NCBI RefSeq assembly: GCF_009362785.1 | Contig: NZ_WHNQ01000023.1 | Span: forward strand, 62,001-126,000 | Reading direction: 5' to 3' | Source of the DNA: Paraburkholderia atlantica | GTDB lineage: Bacteria; Pseudomonadota; Gammaproteobacteria; Burkholderiales; Burkholderiaceae | DNA length: 64,000 bases | Shown: piece after piece, positions 17,297-24,853 of the stretch | Layout of the letters: every line of letters starts with the position of its first letter | How positions within the stretch are numbered: position 1 is the stretch's first letter | The notes under the pieces: model-generated | Told to the model about the DNA's origin: nothing | The model's database searches: none | What the model saw: the letters and a program-made list of their open reading frames with translations, nothing else | Position numbers and translations under genes: made by a program

Positions 17297-18301
17297 ATGA
17301 GCTCTTCAAGCGTACCCGGATTGCTGTACACGGCGGCGGCGGTGGCGGCCATCGCGACGTTGGCCGCGCGCGGCGCGCGAGGACCCGAGTCGCATCGCGG
17401 TTTGCGTCGGACCGGTCCGCGACACCATCAGCGTCGAGCCTTCGTGACGTCCCCGGCGCGTGTGCACACGAGTAAACCCGCCGCCGAAGTCCAGGCACAC
17501 GTCGAAGCGGCCCGCACCTTCAACCATAGCTCCGCGCTGCTCGCGCTGTCGGTGCTCGCCGACAGCGCGATGGAGCACTACCGCGGCTCGTTCGACAACC
17601 CCGCGATGTTCGCGCCGCTCGTCAGCGCGAGTCTGTCGCTCGCCGCGGGCCTGCATGGCGGCGCGGATCGTCGCGGCCGCACGCATCGCGCGCGCCATGC
17701 GATCTATCTGAGCGCGGCGGCAACCGGCATCGCCGGCACGGGCTTCCATGTCTACAACGTGATGAAGCGCCCGGGCGGCTGGAGCTGGAACAACCTGTTT
17801 CACGCGGCGCCGCTCGGCGCGCCGATCGCGTTGCTGCTGTCGGGCGCGTTCGGTGCCGTCGCCGAACGGCTGCGCGACGAGCCCGCCGACGACCCGCGAC
17901 TGCTCGGCATGCCGGCCGGTCAGGCGCTCGGTCTGCTGGTCGCGGCCGGTCTCGTCGGCACCGTGGGGGAGGCCGCGCTGCTGCATTTTCGCGGCGCGTT
18001 CCAGCATCGCGCGATGTACGCGCCGGTCAGCATTCCGCCGGTCACCGCGGCGCTGCTCGCGCATGCCGCGCTGGCCGCTCCGCGCGAGCGCTGGCACACG
18101 CGGCTCTGGTTGCGCATCACGAGCGCGCTCGGCTTTGTCGGCGCGGGTTTTCACGCGCGCGGGATCGCGCGTCGGCAGGGCGGCTGGCGCAACTGGAGCC
18201 AGAACCTGTTCGACGGGCCGCCGCTGCCCGCGCCGCCGAGCTTTTCCGCGCTGGCGCTCGCCGGGCTCGCCGCGCTGCGTCTGCGGGCGACTGAAAGATG
18301 A
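17297..18301 (+). CDS. Internally duplicated membrane protein of unknown function
   Basis: 334 residues. After a hydrophobic N-terminal segment (about 8-25) and a basic linker, two similar halves follow: about 79-185 and 208-322. Each has an (E/L)H(Y/F)RG(S/A)F...AM(Y/F)AP motif (93-107 and 229-243), hydrophobic helices, and GFH followed by R..GGW...NLF...P motifs (149-176 and 284-313). I do not recognise a named family. Conserved His, Arg and Trp near membrane helices could bind a cofactor such as heme or quinone, which would suit an electron-transfer partner of the oxidoreductase genes that follow; this is inference. It is 28 bases after the enolase gene and overlaps the next by four. Confidence 0.75.
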   Translation: MSSSSVPGLLYTAAAVAAIATLAARGARGPESHRGLRRTGPRHHQRRAFVTSPARVHTSKPAAEVQAHVEAARTFNHSSALLALSVLADSAMEHYRGSFDNPAMFAPLVSASLSLAAGLHGGADRRGRTHRARHAIYLSAAATGIAGTGFHVYNVMKRPGGWSWNNLFHAAPLGAPIALLLSGAFGAVAERLRDEPADDPRLLGMPAGQALGLLVAAGLVGTVGEAALLHFRGAFQHRAMYAPVSIPPVTAALLAHAALAAPRERWHTRLWLRITSALGFVGAGFHARGIARRQGGWRNWSQNLFDGPPLPAPPSFSALALAGLAALRLRATER

Positions 18302-18963
18302 CCCATCAACCGCGCTCGACCCGAGCCACCCGCTATCCCGGCTACGACGTGCTCGACAAACGCACGACGCCGTCGTGGGACGAGCCTACCCGCGCGGTGA
18401 TCGCCGAACGCCTCGCAACACCGCTCGAGCCGCGCTTTTTCGGCGCTGTCGAGTGGCTAGCGGTCACGTCGCTGTGCGCCCGCATCGTGCCGCAAGCGAA
18501 CGCGCAGCCGGTGGTGCCGCTCGCCGCGCTGCTCGACGCTCGCCTTGCCGGCAACAGCAACGACGGCTACCGCGACGCCCGATTGCCGCCGATGCGCGAC
18601 GCCTGGCGCGTCGGCCTCGCCGCGCTCGATGCCGAATGCCGCGAGCGCGGCGGCCTGCCGTTCGCGAGCCTCGCAGAGGATGCGCAGATCGCGCTGCTTG
18701 GCGAGATGCAGCGCGGCGAACTGACGAACCCCGCGTGGCGCGGCATGCCGTCGAAGCTGTTCTTTAGCGAGCGTGTGCTGCACGACATCTGCGGGCTCTA
18801 CTACTCGCACCCGCATGCATGGAGCGAGATCGGCTTCGGCGGCCCGGCGAATCCGCGCGGCTATGTGCGCATGTACCTGAACCGGCGCGATCCGTGGGAG
18901 GCGGTCGAAGCGGCGCCCGACACGCACGAGCACGCCGCCAGGGAGAACCGCCGTGTCCGATGA
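18298..18963 (+). CDS. Gluconate 2-dehydrogenase subunit 3-like protein
   Basis: 221 residues matching the small-subunit family that partners GMC-type membrane dehydrogenases. Typical features are LAVTSLCARIVPQ near residue 53 and SKLFFSERVLHDICGLYYSHPHAWSEIGFGGP toward the C-terminus. Unlike many members it has no twin-arginine or other signal peptide at the N-terminus, so the complex may stay on the cytoplasmic face. The ATG overlaps the stop of the membrane-protein gene (18298-18301), and its end overlaps the GMC gene start by 11 bases, so the three are translationally coupled. Confidence 0.82.
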   Translation: MTHQPRSTRATRYPGYDVLDKRTTPSWDEPTRAVIAERLATPLEPRFFGAVEWLAVTSLCARIVPQANAQPVVPLAALLDARLAGNSNDGYRDARLPPMRDAWRVGLAALDAECRERGGLPFASLAEDAQIALLGEMQRGELTNPAWRGMPSKLFFSERVLHDICGLYYSHPHAWSEIGFGGPANPRGYVRMYLNRRDPWEAVEAAPDTHEHAARENRRVR

Positions 18964-20596
18964 CGCGCAGCAACGTCCGCGCGGCAAGGACGGCCGCGCG
19001 CCCGACGTGTTCCGGCGCGACGGCTGGGTGCCGATGCGCATGTACCCCGACGGCGAAGAGGTCGATTTCGCGATTGTCGGCACTGGCGCCGGCGGCGGCA
19101 CGCTCGCGTGCCGGCTCGCGGAGAAAGGCTTCAAGGTCGTCGCGTTCGATGCCGGCGCCTGGTGGCGTCCGCTCGAAGAGTTCGCATCGGACGAAGCGCA
19201 TCAGGAAAAACTGTTCTGGACCGACGAGCGCATCTGCGACGGCGACAATCCGCTGAAGCTCGGCCACAACAACAGCGGCAAGGCGGTGGGCGGCAGCACG
19301 GTCCACTTCGCGATGGTGTCGCTGCGCTTTCGGCCCGAGTGGTTCAAGTCGCGCAGCGTGCTCGGCTATGGCGCCGACTGGCCGCTCGACTGGCGCGAGA
19401 TGTGGCGCTACTACGGCGACGTCGAGGACGCGCTGAAAATCTCCGGACCGGTGAACTATCCGTGGGGGCCGAAGCGGCCGCGCTATCCGTATCGCGCGCA
19501 TGAGCTGAACGCGGCGGCGCTGGTGCTCGCACGCGGCGCCGAGGCGCTCGGCATCGGCTGGAGCCCGACGCCGCTCGCGACCATCTCGGCGCCGCGCGGC
19601 CGCGCGCATCCGTGCGTGTACCGCGGCTTTTGCGTGTCCGGCTGCGCGACCAACGCGAAGCAAAGCGCGCTCGTCACGTGGATTCCGCGCGCGCTGCGTG
19701 CCGGCGCCGAAGTGCGCGACCTGGCGATGGTCGGCCGCGTCGTCACCAGCGACGCGGGGCTCGCCACCGGCGTCGAATATCTGCGCGAAGGGCAATGGCG
19801 ATTCCAGCGCGCGAAGCACGTGGTGGTGGCCGGCTACGCGATCGAAACGCCGCGCCTGTTGCTGATGTCGGCCAATAGCCGCTTTCCTGACGGACTCGCA
19901 AACAGCTCGGGCCTCGTCGGCAAAAACCTGATGGCGCAGTCGAACCAGGCCGTCTACGGCACCTTCGACGAAGACATCCGCTGGTACAAGGGACCGCCGT
20001 CGCTCGCGCTCACCGAGCACTGGAACTACGAAGACAAGGGCAAGGATTTTTTCGGCGGCTACTGCTACATGAGCCAGGGGCCGCTGCCGAACGGCTGGGT
20101 CGCGGTGCAGAACGGCCGTGGCTTGTGGGGCGACGCGCTCGGCGCGGAGATGCTCAAGTACAACCACCAGGCGGGGCTGAAGATCGTCGGCGAAATGCTG
20201 CCGCAGCAGCGCAACCGCGTGACGCTTGCCGACGAGAAGGACCAGTACGGGCTGCCGATCGCGCGCGTCACCTATTCATGGTGCGACAACGACAAGCGGC
20301 TCATCGCGCATTCGCTAGACTTCATGGAGCAGGCGCTCGCGGCCGCCGGCGGCAAGGAGATCTGGCGCGAGACCGACGACACCTGCCACCTGAACGGCTC
20401 CGCGCGCATGGGCGACGATCCGGCGACGAGCGTCGTCGATGCGGACTGCCGCAGCTGGGACATCCGCAACCTGTGGGTGTGCGACGGCTCGGTGTTTCCG
20501 ACCGTCGGCGGCGTGAATCCGTCACTGACGATCCAGGCGATCGCGTGCCGCACCGCCGACCGTATCTCCGCGCTCGCCGCGCGCGGCGAGCTATAG
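18953..20596 (+). CDS. GMC family FAD oxidoreductase
   Basis: 547 residues. FAD-binding loop VGTGAGGGTLACRLAEKGF at about residues 42-60, the GMC signature GHNNSGKAVGGSTVHF around 103, and the C-terminal His/Asn active-site region HLNGSARMGDDPATSVVD and GGVNPSLTIQAIACR. The cysteine-containing stretch CVYRGFCVSGCATNAKQS is typical of GMC dehydrogenases that work with a subunit-3 protein. Starts at a GTG with GGGAG upstream, inside the preceding gene. Together with the two genes before it this looks like a membrane-linked alcohol, polyol or aldose dehydrogenase; substrate and electron acceptor are unknown, and no cytochrome c gene is present. Confidence 0.88.
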   Translation: MSDDAQQRPRGKDGRAPDVFRRDGWVPMRMYPDGEEVDFAIVGTGAGGGTLACRLAEKGFKVVAFDAGAWWRPLEEFASDEAHQEKLFWTDERICDGDNPLKLGHNNSGKAVGGSTVHFAMVSLRFRPEWFKSRSVLGYGADWPLDWREMWRYYGDVEDALKISGPVNYPWGPKRPRYPYRAHELNAAALVLARGAEALGIGWSPTPLATISAPRGRAHPCVYRGFCVSGCATNAKQSALVTWIPRALRAGAEVRDLAMVGRVVTSDAGLATGVEYLREGQWRFQRAKHVVVAGYAIETPRLLLMSANSRFPDGLANSSGLVGKNLMAQSNQAVYGTFDEDIRWYKGPPSLALTEHWNYEDKGKDFFGGYCYMSQGPLPNGWVAVQNGRGLWGDALGAEMLKYNHQAGLKIVGEMLPQQRNRVTLADEKDQYGLPIARVTYSWCDNDKRLIAHSLDFMEQALAAAGGKEIWRETDDTCHLNGSARMGDDPATSVVDADCRSWDIRNLWVCDGSVFPTVGGVNPSLTIQAIACRTADRISALAARGEL

Positions 20597-20627
20597 CGTT
20601 CATATCGTCGGCCGGATGGAGGCCTGA

Positions 20628-20744
20628 ATGACGCGTACCTGGACGATCATCGGTGTCGATGACGTGGCTCGCAGCTTCGGCTGGTATCAGCAGTTATTCG
20701 GTCAGCCGCCGACGTCGCCCGCTCACGACGTACCTGATGATTAG
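20628..20744 (+). pseudogene. Truncated VOC (glyoxalase/bleomycin-resistance-like) gene
   Basis: A 38-residue frame starting MTRTWTIIGVDDVARSFGWY with GGAGG just upstream. The first 30 residues match the opening strand and helix of vicinal-oxygen-chelate proteins, which are normally about 120 residues; a stop follows after PAHDVPDD and the metal-binding remainder is missing. It is therefore a 5' remnant. It marks the junction between the GMC operon and the catBCA region. Confidence 0.65.
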
Positions 20745-20923
20745 CGCGCTGTCCGCGGTGTGAGGCCTTATCGCCAGTCACACACGCCGCGCACAACATG
20801 CTCTACGAGCATCGAAGCTTGACTCAGATCATGTTCGTGGCGCGAAAACGGCCTGTTTTTCCATGCGCCACATGCATGGTGCGGTGCGGAATCCATAGAA
20901 AGGCCGGGGTTGCGGGCCCAACC

Positions 20924-20938
20924 ATACCCTGAAGGTAT
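20924..20938 (+). promoter_or_regulatory. LysR-type (CatR-like) operator
   Basis: ATACCCTGAAGGTAT, an inverted repeat fitting T-N11-A and the ATAC-N7-GTAT pattern bound by LysR-type regulators such as CatR upstream of cat genes. It lies 35 bases ahead of the -35-like hexamer of the catB promoter. CatR would activate in response to cis,cis-muconate; the regulator gene itself is not in this window. Confidence 0.65.
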
Positions 20939-20958
20939 GAAAAAGGACAGGAAAAGTA

Positions 20959-20989
20959 TTGGACGGGCCAAATGGGCGAGGGGTATAAA
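20959..20989 (+). promoter_or_regulatory. Putative catBCA promoter
   Basis: TTGGAC, 19-base spacer, TATAAA. The long spacer fits a promoter needing an activator. Predicted start about 20996, which would place the ATG at 20998 at the very 5' end and favours the ATG at 21025 as translation start. Confidence 0.5.
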
Positions 20990-21024
20990 AACATCCAATG
21001 AACTCACTTCTCGCCGCAGCCGCC

Positions 21025-22161
21025 ATGACCCACGCGACCATCGAACGTATCGAAACCCGCCTCGTCGATCTGCCGACGATCCGCCCTCATAAGCTGTCGG
21101 TCGCCACGATGTACGGGCAGACGCTGATGCTGGTCAAGGTGTACTGCAGCGACGGCATCGTCGGGATCGGCGAAGGCACCACGATCGCCGGCATGGCGTA
21201 CGGCCCGGAAAGCCCCGAGGCGATGAAGCTCGCGATCGACGCCTACTTCGCCCCCGCGATGATCGGTAAGGACGCGACGCAGATTCAGGCGCTGATGGCG
21301 CACCTCGGCAAGCTGGTCAAGGTCAATCATTTCTCGAAGAGCGCGCTCGAAACCGCGCTGCTCGACGCGCACGGCAAGCGCCTCGGCGTGCCGGTGAGCG
21401 AGCTGCTCGGCGGCCGTCGCCGTGAGCGTCTGCCGGTGGCGTGGACGCTCGCGTCGGGCGATACCGCGAAGGACATCGCCGAAGCCGAGCACATGCTCGA
21501 CGTACGCCGCCACAAGGTCTTCAAACTGAAGATCGGCGCGAAGGAACTGAAGACCGACATCAAACACGTCGCCGACATCAAGAAAGCGGTCGGCGAGCGC
21601 GCCGCGGTGCGCGTCGACGTGAACATGGCCTGGAGCGAGACCCAGGCCGCCTGGGCGATTCCGGCGCTGGCCGACGCGGGCTGCGATCTGGTCGAGCAGC
21701 CGGTTGCATCCGCCGCGGCGCTCGCGCGCCTGATGCGCCGCTTCCCGGTCGCGCTGATGGCCGACGAAGTGCTGCAAGGTCCGGACAGCGCGTTCGAGAT
21801 CGCGAAGAACGGCGGCGCCGATGTGTTCGCGATCAAGATCGAACAGAGCGGCGGCCTGTTCGCCGCGCAGCGCGTGGCCGCGATCGCCGATGCGGCCGGC
21901 ATCGAGCTGTATGGCGGCACGATGCTCGAAGGCGCGTTCAGCACGGTGGCGTCGGCGCATCTGTTCGCGAGCTTCGCAAATCTGCAATGGGGCACCGAGC
22001 TGTTCGGGCCGTTGCTGATCACCGAAGAAATTCTGACCACGCCGCTCGATTACAGCGACTTCGAACTGACCGTGCCGAACGGCCCGGGTCTCGGCATCGA
22101 ACTCGACGAGGCGAAGGTCAAGCGATTCACTCGAGAAGGGCTGATGAAGGTCACCCGCTAA
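21025..22161 (+). CDS. catB: Muconate cycloisomerase CatB
   Basis: 378 residues. Converts cis,cis-muconate to muconolactone in the ortho-cleavage branch of the beta-ketoadipate pathway. Enolase superfamily: KLKIG with the KxK lysines (167 and 169), metal ligands D198 (VRVDVN), E224 (LVEQPV) and D247 (MADEVL), and the second-side lysine in FAIKIEQSGG; the first three match numbering known from Pseudomonas CatB. Start is uncertain: an ATG at 20998 adds nine residues, but the predicted promoter would leave almost no leader and neither has a clear ribosome binding site. First gene of catBCA. Confidence 0.93.
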   Translation: MTHATIERIETRLVDLPTIRPHKLSVATMYGQTLMLVKVYCSDGIVGIGEGTTIAGMAYGPESPEAMKLAIDAYFAPAMIGKDATQIQALMAHLGKLVKVNHFSKSALETALLDAHGKRLGVPVSELLGGRRRERLPVAWTLASGDTAKDIAEAEHMLDVRRHKVFKLKIGAKELKTDIKHVADIKKAVGERAAVRVDVNMAWSETQAAWAIPALADAGCDLVEQPVASAAALARLMRRFPVALMADEVLQGPDSAFEIAKNGGADVFAIKIEQSGGLFAAQRVAAIADAAGIELYGGTMLEGAFSTVASAHLFASFANLQWGTELFGPLLITEEILTTPLDYSDFELTVPNGPGLGIELDEAKVKRFTREGLMKVTR

Positions 22162-22188
22162 ACGGATTCAGATCAAGAGGATTCAAAC

Positions 22189-22479
22189 ATGCTTTTCCAT
22201 GTACGAATGGACGTGAACCTGCCGGTCGACATGCCGGCCGAGGTGGCGAACGAAATCAAGACCCGCGAGAAGGCTTACTCGCAGGAACTCCAGCGTAGCG
22301 GCAAGTGGCGTCATATCTGGCGCCTCGTTGGCGAGTACGCGAACTACAGCATCTTCGATGTAGAGAGCAATGCCGAACTTCACGACATTCTGTCCGGTTT
22401 GCCTCTGTTCCCGTACATGAAGATTTCGGTGACGCCTCTGTGTCGTCACCCGTCGTCGATTCGGGACGACGACATCTGA
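22189..22479 (+). CDS. catC: Muconolactone delta-isomerase CatC
   Basis: 96 residues, the usual length of this decameric enzyme that turns muconolactone into beta-ketoadipate enol-lactone. MLFHVRMDVNLPVDMPAEVA, EKAYSQELQRSGKWRHIWR and the C-terminal LPLFPYMKISVTPLCRHPS are characteristic. AAGAGG lies 8 bases before the ATG. It follows catB by 27 bases and precedes catA by 78, on the same strand. Confidence 0.95.
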   Translation: MLFHVRMDVNLPVDMPAEVANEIKTREKAYSQELQRSGKWRHIWRLVGEYANYSIFDVESNAELHDILSGLPLFPYMKISVTPLCRHPSSIRDDDI

Positions 22480-22557
22480 GCCCAGGGGCCAGGCGCATTT
22501 CAAGGCGAGCGCATCCAAAGCCATCTTTTCCCCCTATACCAACTGGAGACAGTCATC

Positions 22558-23493
22558 GTGAGCGTCAAAGTATTTGAAACCAAAGAAGTGCAGGATCTGC
22601 TGAAGGCCGCTTCCAACGTCGATGCCGGCAACGGCAACGCACGTTCCCAGCAGATCGTTTTCCGTCTGCTGGGCGACCTGTTCAAGGCAATCGATGACCT
22701 CGACATCACGCCCGACGAAATCTGGGCCGGCGTCAACTATCTGAACAAGCTGGGCCAGGACGGCGAAGCAGCGCTGCTCGCAGCCGGCCTCGGTCTCGAG
22801 AAATATCTCGACATCCGCATGGACGCCGAGGACAAGAAGATCGGTCTCGAAGGCGGTACGCCGCGCACGATCGAAGGCCCGCTGTATGTGGCCGGCGCCC
22901 CGGTGCGCGACGGCGTGTCGAAGATCGACATCAACGCCGACGAAGACGCGGGCCCGCTGGTGATCCGCGGCACGGTCAAGGATCTGGACGGCAAGCCGGT
23001 CGCGGGCGCGCTCGTCGAGTGCTGGCACGCGAACTCGAAGGGCTTCTACTCGCACTTCGACCCGACCGGCGCGCAGAGCGAATTCAACCTGCGCGGCGCG
23101 GTGAAGACCGGCGCCGACGGCAAGTACGAGTTCCGTACGCTGATGCCGGTCGGCTACGGCTGCCCGCCGCACGGCGCGACGCAGCAGCTGCTGAACGTGC
23201 TGGGCCGTCACGGCAACCGTCCGGCGCACGTGCACTTCTTCGTCAGCAGCGACGGCCATCGCAAGCTGACCACGCAGTTCAACATCGAAGGCGATCCGCT
23301 GATTTGGGACGACTTCGCGTATGCAACGCGCGAAGAGCTGATTCCGCCGGTCGTCGAGAAAACCGGTGGCGCGGCGCTGGGCCTGAAGGCCGATGCGTAC
23401 AAGGACATCGAGTTCAACTTCACGATCACGCCGCTGGTCCAGGGTAAGGACAACCAGCTCGTCCATCGTCTGCGCGCTTCGGCCGAAGCGTAA
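22558..23493 (+). CDS. catA: Catechol 1,2-dioxygenase CatA
   Basis: 311-residue intradiol dioxygenase that opens catechol to cis,cis-muconate using Fe(III). The four iron ligands are visible at canonical positions: Y164 (GFYSHFD), Y200 (MPVGYGCPPHG), H224 and H226 (RPAHVHFFVS). The helical N-terminal dimerisation region (about 1-105) is complete. Starts at a GTG. Last gene of catBCA; two strong hairpins without T runs follow. No downstream cat or pca genes are here, so ketoadipate processing must be encoded elsewhere. Confidence 0.96.
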   Translation: MSVKVFETKEVQDLLKAASNVDAGNGNARSQQIVFRLLGDLFKAIDDLDITPDEIWAGVNYLNKLGQDGEAALLAAGLGLEKYLDIRMDAEDKKIGLEGGTPRTIEGPLYVAGAPVRDGVSKIDINADEDAGPLVIRGTVKDLDGKPVAGALVECWHANSKGFYSHFDPTGAQSEFNLRGAVKTGADGKYEFRTLMPVGYGCPPHGATQQLLNVLGRHGNRPAHVHFFVSSDGHRKLTTQFNIEGDPLIWDDFAYATREELIPPVVEKTGGAALGLKADAYKDIEFNFTITPLVQGKDNQLVHRLRASAEA

Positions 23494-23500
23494 TCGCACG

Positions 23501-23564
23501 AGGCGGCGCCGTGGCGACACGGCCGCCGCCTTCCGTTGCCAACGGCCGGCAGTCCTGCCGGCCG
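23501..23564 (+). repeat. Two GC-rich hairpins after catA
   Basis: First, AGGCGGC-GCCGTG / CACGGC-GCCGCCT (23501-23532); second, CGGCCGGCA / TGCCGGCCG (23543-23564). Neither is followed by a T run. They fill most of the 103 bases between catA and the GTPase gene and may protect the cat mRNA 3' end or weaken read-through. Confidence 0.55.
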
Positions 23565-23596
23565 GATCAGTCCCCTGAAGCGTCGAGGAGTTGACG

Positions 23597-24853
23597 GTGT
23601 CGAGCAAACTGCGTGAGCAGGCAGCGCACGATGTCGCGTCCGTGCTGCCCGATCGGGCCCACGATCTGGCGCGCCTGCTGATTCTGATCGACGACAGTGA
23701 ACCGGTCGTCACCGTCGTCGGTAAATACAACCACGGCAAGAGCAGCCTGCTCAACGAGCTGTTGGGCCGCGATGCGTTCGCGGTGTCGGACCGGCGCGAA
23801 ACGGTGCGCCTGTCCGACAGCGTGCATCAGGGTGTGCGCTGGCTCGACGCGCCGGGACTCGACGCCGACGTCGGCAGCGAAGACGACCGCGAAGCGTTGC
23901 GCGCCGCGTGGCTGAAGTCCGACCTTCGCCTGTTCGTGCACGCAGCGAAAGAGGGCGAGCTCGACGCGAAGGAACTGACGCTGCTGACCGAGCTCGACGC
24001 CGACCGCGTCAGGACCGGCCGGCAGACGCTGTTCGTGCTGTCGCAAGTCGACCAGCTCCGCGACGACGCCGCGTTGCGGAACATCGGCGCGGCGATCGAC
24101 CGGCAGATGCCCGGTATCGCGCTGAACGCGGTGTCGTCGATGCGGCATCGCAAGGGGCTCGACGGCGGCAAGAAACTGCTGCTGGAAAAGAGCGGCATCC
24201 CCGCGCTGCACACCGCGTTGCGCGCGGAACTCGCGCGTGTGCCGGATGCGCGCGCTCACGAAACCACGCTTCTGATCGGCGAAATCCGCGACGAACTGCA
24301 ACGGCTGCGCGCGGCACGGCAGACGTCGCTGGACATTTTGCGCACCACCCAGCAACAACAAAAGCAGGCCTTCGATCGGAGCCTCGCGGCCGTCATCGAC
24401 AAGGTCAGCGGCGACATCGACGCGATGTTGAATGCGCTCGGCACCGATCACGCGATCGTGCCCGATACCGCGAAGGACGCCTACGCGATCACCGCGGGCA
24501 AACTGGAGCGCGCGCACATCCAGATCGCGTACTCGCGCGCGTGCATCGAGATCGATGCGATGCTGGCCGGGCACGGTGTCATCGGTCTGCCGGCGGAGCA
24601 GCACACTGCGGCAAAAAGCCTGAACTCGGTGATGATCGCGGTGATGGGCGTGTCGGTGAAGTTCCGCAAGGATCTGCGCCGCATGTTCTGCGAAGCGACG
24701 GGACGCGAACGCATGCAGCGCGAGTTCACGCACTACTTCGAGCTGTCCGCCGACCGCAAGGCGCTGGCCGCGCAGATCGCCGATACGCAAGCGGCGCTCG
24801 TCGCATCGGACGACGCGGTGGCCGCGATGCGGATACTGGAGGCGCGCGCATGA
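23597..24853 (+). CDS. Dynamin-like GTPase, first of a pair
   Basis: 418 residues. G1 loop GKYNHGKSS (about 43-51), G3 DAPGLD (84-89), and a G4-like SQVD (about 149) in place of NKxD. The region after the G domain (about 205-290) is charged and helical, and a more hydrophobic patch (SVMIAVMGVSVKF, about 345) could contact membrane. Start chosen at GTG 23597 because GAGGAG lies 6 bases upstream; a TTG at 23591 abuts that site. This fits the bacterial dynamin family, whose members often act as two different GTPases encoded side by side. Role unknown; it is not a catabolic gene despite following catBCA. Confidence 0.82.
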   Translation: MSSKLREQAAHDVASVLPDRAHDLARLLILIDDSEPVVTVVGKYNHGKSSLLNELLGRDAFAVSDRRETVRLSDSVHQGVRWLDAPGLDADVGSEDDREALRAAWLKSDLRLFVHAAKEGELDAKELTLLTELDADRVRTGRQTLFVLSQVDQLRDDAALRNIGAAIDRQMPGIALNAVSSMRHRKGLDGGKKLLLEKSGIPALHTALRAELARVPDARAHETTLLIGEIRDELQRLRAARQTSLDILRTTQQQQKQAFDRSLAAVIDKVSGDIDAMLNALGTDHAIVPDTAKDAYAITAGKLERAHIQIAYSRACIEIDAMLAGHGVIGLPAEQHTAAKSLNSVMIAVMGVSVKFRKDLRRMFCEATGRERMQREFTHYFELSADRKALAAQIADTQAALVASDDAVAAMRILEARA

